Positions 61,521 to 64,000 of a stretch of DNA of 64,000 nucleotides are shown here, piece by piece. The translations under genes and the position numbers were made by a program. Source of the DNA: Acidimicrobiales bacterium (lineage in GTDB: Bacteria; Actinomycetota; Acidimicrobiia; Acidimicrobiales; Poriferisodalaceae); contig JAWKIQ010000003.1 in NCBI GenBank assembly GCA_041394185.1, positions 496,001 through 560,000 of the forward strand. The letters run 5' to 3'. Under the pieces are notes generated by a model that made no database searches, had not been told where the DNA came from, and saw only the letters and a program-made list of their open reading frames with translations. Numbering within the stretch: the first letter of the stretch is position 1; the number at the start of each line of letters is the position of its first letter.

Positions 61521-62909
61521 TCAAGAACGAACAGCAGCCACGAACTCGCGCACCACCTCGAGGCTGGCATCGACCACCTCGAAGGTCTCGGGCAGCTCGA
61601 GAATCGGCCTTACATGCTCTGGCAGTTCTGGCTGGACCCCGGTAGCGGCCACAACCGCGTCGGGGAACTTCGACGGGTGAGCAGTGGCGACGTACACCAT
61701 CGTCTCGCCCGGCAGCCGCAGAGACCTGCCGACGTGGATTCCAACAGCGGTGTGTGGGTCGATGAGCTCACCGTGCGATCGATGGAAGGCCCCTATGGCC
61801 GACAGAACCTGATCCTCGGTGGCCATTCCTGCTGCGAAGTCTCGACGCAACAGATCGGTCGCCTCGTCGGGAAGCTCGAGCAAGCCCGACGCCCGGAACT
61901 CTCGCATCGCCTCGGCCAGCGCGGGGCCGCTTCTTCGATACAGGTCGAACAGCAAACGTTCGAAGTTCGACGAGATCTGGATGTCCATGGCCGGCGAGGT
62001 CGTCGGCACCACTTCGTCGATCGACATCGTTCCGGTCGAGATGGTTCGGGTGAGGATGTCGTTGGAGTTGCTGGCGATGACGAGACGCCCGATCGGGGCG
62101 CCCATCAACCGCGCGATGTGAGCGGCCAAGATGTTTCCGAAGTTGCCCGTCGGAACGGTGAAAGACACGGGCGAGCCATCCGACAGCCGAACCGCGGTGC
62201 GCACGTAGTACACGACCTGGGCCGAGACCCTTGCCCAGTTGATGGAGTTGACGGCGGCCAGGTGAACCCGATCGCGCAAGGCGTTGTCGGCGAACATCGC
62301 CTTGACCATGTCCTGGCAGTCGTCGAACGTGCCCCTGACCGCGAGGTTGTGGATGTTCGCCGAGCCCACTGTGGTCATCTGGCGCCGCTGGACCTCCGAC
62401 ACCCGACCATGGGGATGCATCATGACCAGCTCGACGCCGCTGCGATCTCGGCAGGCTTCGATGGCGGCCGAGCCGGTGTCGCCCGATGTGGCGCCGACGA
62501 TGGTGACGAAGTCGCCCGTGCGCCTCAACTCGTGCTCGAACAAGCGGCCCAACAACTGCAGGGCGACGTCTTTGAACGACAGGGTGGGGCCCCAGAACAA
62601 CTCGAGAAGATGCTCGTCGTCACCCAGGCTCCTGACGGGCGTCACATCGGCGTCGCGAAAGGTTGCGTATGCGGCCTCGCACATCTCGTCCAGAGCGTCT
62701 CGCTCGATGGCCGAACCCTCGACGAATTGCCAGATGATCTCGGCCGCACATCGGTGGTACGGCTCGGTACGGCACAGCTCGAGCTGCTCGGCGCCGAGGC
62801 GAGGCCAGCGCTCGGGCACATACAAGCCACCATCGATGGCCAGGCCGGCCAGCAGCGCACCCGAATAGTCCACCACCGGCGCGTCCCCGCGAGTGGATAC
62901 GTACCTCAT
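61521..62909 (-). CDS. thrC: threonine synthase
   Basis: 462 residues. It converts O-phosphohomoserine to threonine with PLP. The PLP-lysine motif is GPTLSFKDVALQLLG, followed by GATSGDTGSAAIEA and PTGNFGNILAAHIA. N terminus MRYVSTRGDAP is standard; ATG at 62909 with GAGG 6 nt upstream is preferred over the GTG at 62933. It starts 7 bp after the hom stop. Homoserine kinase (thrB) is not next to it. Confidence 0.95.
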   Translation of the reverse strand: MRYVSTRGDAPVVDYSGALLAGLAIDGGLYVPERWPRLGAEQLELCRTEPYHRCAAEIIWQFVEGSAIERDALDEMCEAAYATFRDADVTPVRSLGDDEHLLELFWGPTLSFKDVALQLLGRLFEHELRRTGDFVTIVGATSGDTGSAAIEACRDRSGVELVMMHPHGRVSEVQRRQMTTVGSANIHNLAVRGTFDDCQDMVKAMFADNALRDRVHLAAVNSINWARVSAQVVYYVRTAVRLSDGSPVSFTVPTGNFGNILAAHIARLMGAPIGRLVIASNSNDILTRTISTGTMSIDEVVPTTSPAMDIQISSNFERLLFDLYRRSGPALAEAMREFRASGLLELPDEATDLLRRDFAAGMATEDQVLSAIGAFHRSHGELIDPHTAVGIHVGRSLRLPGETMVYVATAHPSKFPDAVVAATGVQPELPEHVRPILELPETFEVVDASLEVVREFVAAVRS

Positions 62910-62916
62910 GTAGACC

Positions 62917-64000
62917 TCAGCTTCCGATGACACGTATGAGGTTGCCGACCTTCAACACCGGCTCGAGCGTGCGCAGCTCAGCGACGGTCGCCTGCATGTC
63001 GGCCTCGCGTGCCTGGTGCGTGATCAACAGCAGCTTCGCGTTGTCGCCCTCGTCGTGTTGTTCCATCGAACTGATCGATACCTCGTGGCGACCGAAGACC
63101 GTGGCCACTGCGGCAAGGACTCCGGGAGCGTCGACCACGTCGATGGGCACATAGAACGCCGAAGATGTCTCGTCGATCGGAACAACGGCAGCGGCTTCGA
63201 GCCCCCAGAGTTCGTTGTGGGTGCCGCGCCGCAGGTTGACGGCCGCTTCGATGAGGTCGCCGAACATGGCGCTGGCGGTTGGCGCGCCACCGGCCCCGCG
63301 GCCATAGAGCATCAGATCGTCAACCGCCTGACCCTGAATGAACACGGCGTTGAAACTGTCGCGGACGCTGGCGAGCGGATGATTGGCCGGGACGATCGCC
63401 GGGTGCACCCGCGCCGACACGGCATCGCCGGATCGCTCGACGATGGCCAGGAGCTTGATCACGTGATCGAGGCGACGCGCGGCCTCGATGTCGGTCGGGG
63501 TGATGCGGCTGATGCCCTCTTGATAGACGTCGCCGGGGACCACGCCCACGCCGAAGGCCACGGTCGCCATGATTGCGGCCTTGGCGCCGGCATCGAAGCC
63601 CTCTACGTCGGCGGTCGGGTCGGCCTCGGCATATCCGAGCTGTTGGGCATCTGCGAGGGCGGTGGCGTACGGAGCTCCCTCGTCGGTCATCTTGGTGAGG
63701 ATGTAGTTGGTGGTTCCGTTGACGATGCCCATCATCGTGGTGATCCGCTCACCCACAAGCGATTCGCGCAACACCCGAATCAAAGGGATACCGCCACCCA
63801 CAGCGGCCTCGAAAAGCAAGTCGACACCGCTGCGATTGGCAGCCTCGAACAGCTCGGCACTGCAGTTGGCCACCAACTCCTTGTTGGCCGTTATGACCGG
63901 TTTCCCGGCCTGAAGGGCTGCCAGCGTCAGATGCCTGGCAGGCTCGATCCCCCCGATGGTCTCGACCACGATGTCGACCTCGGGATCTGCCACCAGCGCG
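62917..64000 (-). CDS. hom: homoserine dehydrogenase, 5' partial at the window edge
   Basis: About 361 residues are visible; the frame is open to the right edge (ALVADPEVDIVVETIGG is internal in the family), so the N-terminal NAD-binding part lies beyond the window. The catalytic segment has NKELVA, GGIPLIRVLRESL and NGTTNYIL, and the C-terminal ACT domain starts at DVVDAPGVLAAVATVFG. It reduces aspartate semialdehyde to homoserine and feeds thrC; the ACT domain suggests feedback control by threonine. Confidence 0.95.
   Translation of the reverse strand, partial: ALVADPEVDIVVETIGGIEPARHLTLAALQAGKPVITANKELVANCSAELFEAANRSGVDLLFEAAVGGGIPLIRVLRESLVGERITTMMGIVNGTTNYILTKMTDEGAPYATALADAQQLGYAEADPTADVEGFDAGAKAAIMATVAFGVGVVPGDVYQEGISRITPTDIEAARRLDHVIKLLAIVERSGDAVSARVHPAIVPANHPLASVRDSFNAVFIQGQAVDDLMLYGRGAGGAPTASAMFGDLIEAAVNLRRGTHNELWGLEAAAVVPIDETSSAFYVPIDVVDAPGVLAAVATVFGRHEVSISSMEQHDEGDNAKLLLITHQAREADMQATVAELRTLEPVLKVGNLIRVIGS

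Overview
The window is GC-rich, densely coded bacterial DNA with no rRNA, tRNA, insertion sequence or CRISPR array that I can see. It looks like an actinomycete, most likely of the class Acidimicrobiia. The gene order hom-thrC-rho-rpmE-prfA-prmC ... wecA-atpI-atpBEFHAGDC ... murA is the housekeeping block known from Mycobacterium and other Actinomycetota. MurA has Asp in place of the catalytic Cys, Rho has a long low-complexity N-terminal insert, and two secreted proteins end in GYW-x-VAxDGG-type repeats that I associate with this group. The placement is an inference from gene order and motifs, not a computed phylogeny.

Layout. 1-890 is the end of a SpoIIM-like membrane protein gene. It converges with a tightly coupled minus-strand operon (903-5761) encoding a membrane protein, DUF4129, DUF4350, a MoxR ATPase and DUF58. 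5794-7714 (plus) holds a methyltransferase and a SRPBCC-kinase-like fusion. 7734-10163 (minus) is murA-nifU-ech, divergent from an MFS transporter (10214-11704). 11712-14246 (minus) is a J-domain protein, L-2-hydroxyglutarate oxidase and a small hydrolase. 14380-16746 (plus) is glpX-hisI-marR-paaI. 16781-24274 (minus) is an acyl-CoA ligase gene followed by a complete Liv-type ABC importer (livH-livM-livK-livF-livG), with hairpins on both sides of livK.

24400-33776 (minus) is wecA followed by the whole F1Fo ATP synthase operon (atpZ-atpI-atpB-E-F-H-A-G-D-C). Two features stand out. The gamma subunit carries about 138 extra C-terminal residues ending in a small folded-looking domain. The 5' end of atpD is broken by an apparent frameshift near 26184.

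33840-55815 is a roughly 22-kb surface-polysaccharide island set into the housekeeping block between prmC and wecA. It encodes CDP-glucose synthesis (RfbF), three C-methyltransferase-like proteins, a sugar epimerase, a plant-type GDP-mannose 3,5-epimerase, four glycosyltransferases, a Wzx-type flippase, a sulfotransferase, a GH26-type glycanase and a 1,100-residue secreted protein that share a six-unit C-terminal repeat domain, a DUF4012 protein, a small LAFTG sortase-type surface protein and a low-molecular-weight tyrosine phosphatase. Together they suggest an exported, sulfated, branched-sugar glycan with its own secreted glycanase. No Wzy polymerase and no CDP-glucose 4,6-dehydratase are visible.

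55851-64000 (minus) returns to the housekeeping block: hom (cut by the window edge), thrC, rho, rpmE type B, a conserved unknown gene, prfA and prmC. A 35-bp hairpin-forming unit is repeated in tandem directly downstream of rho.
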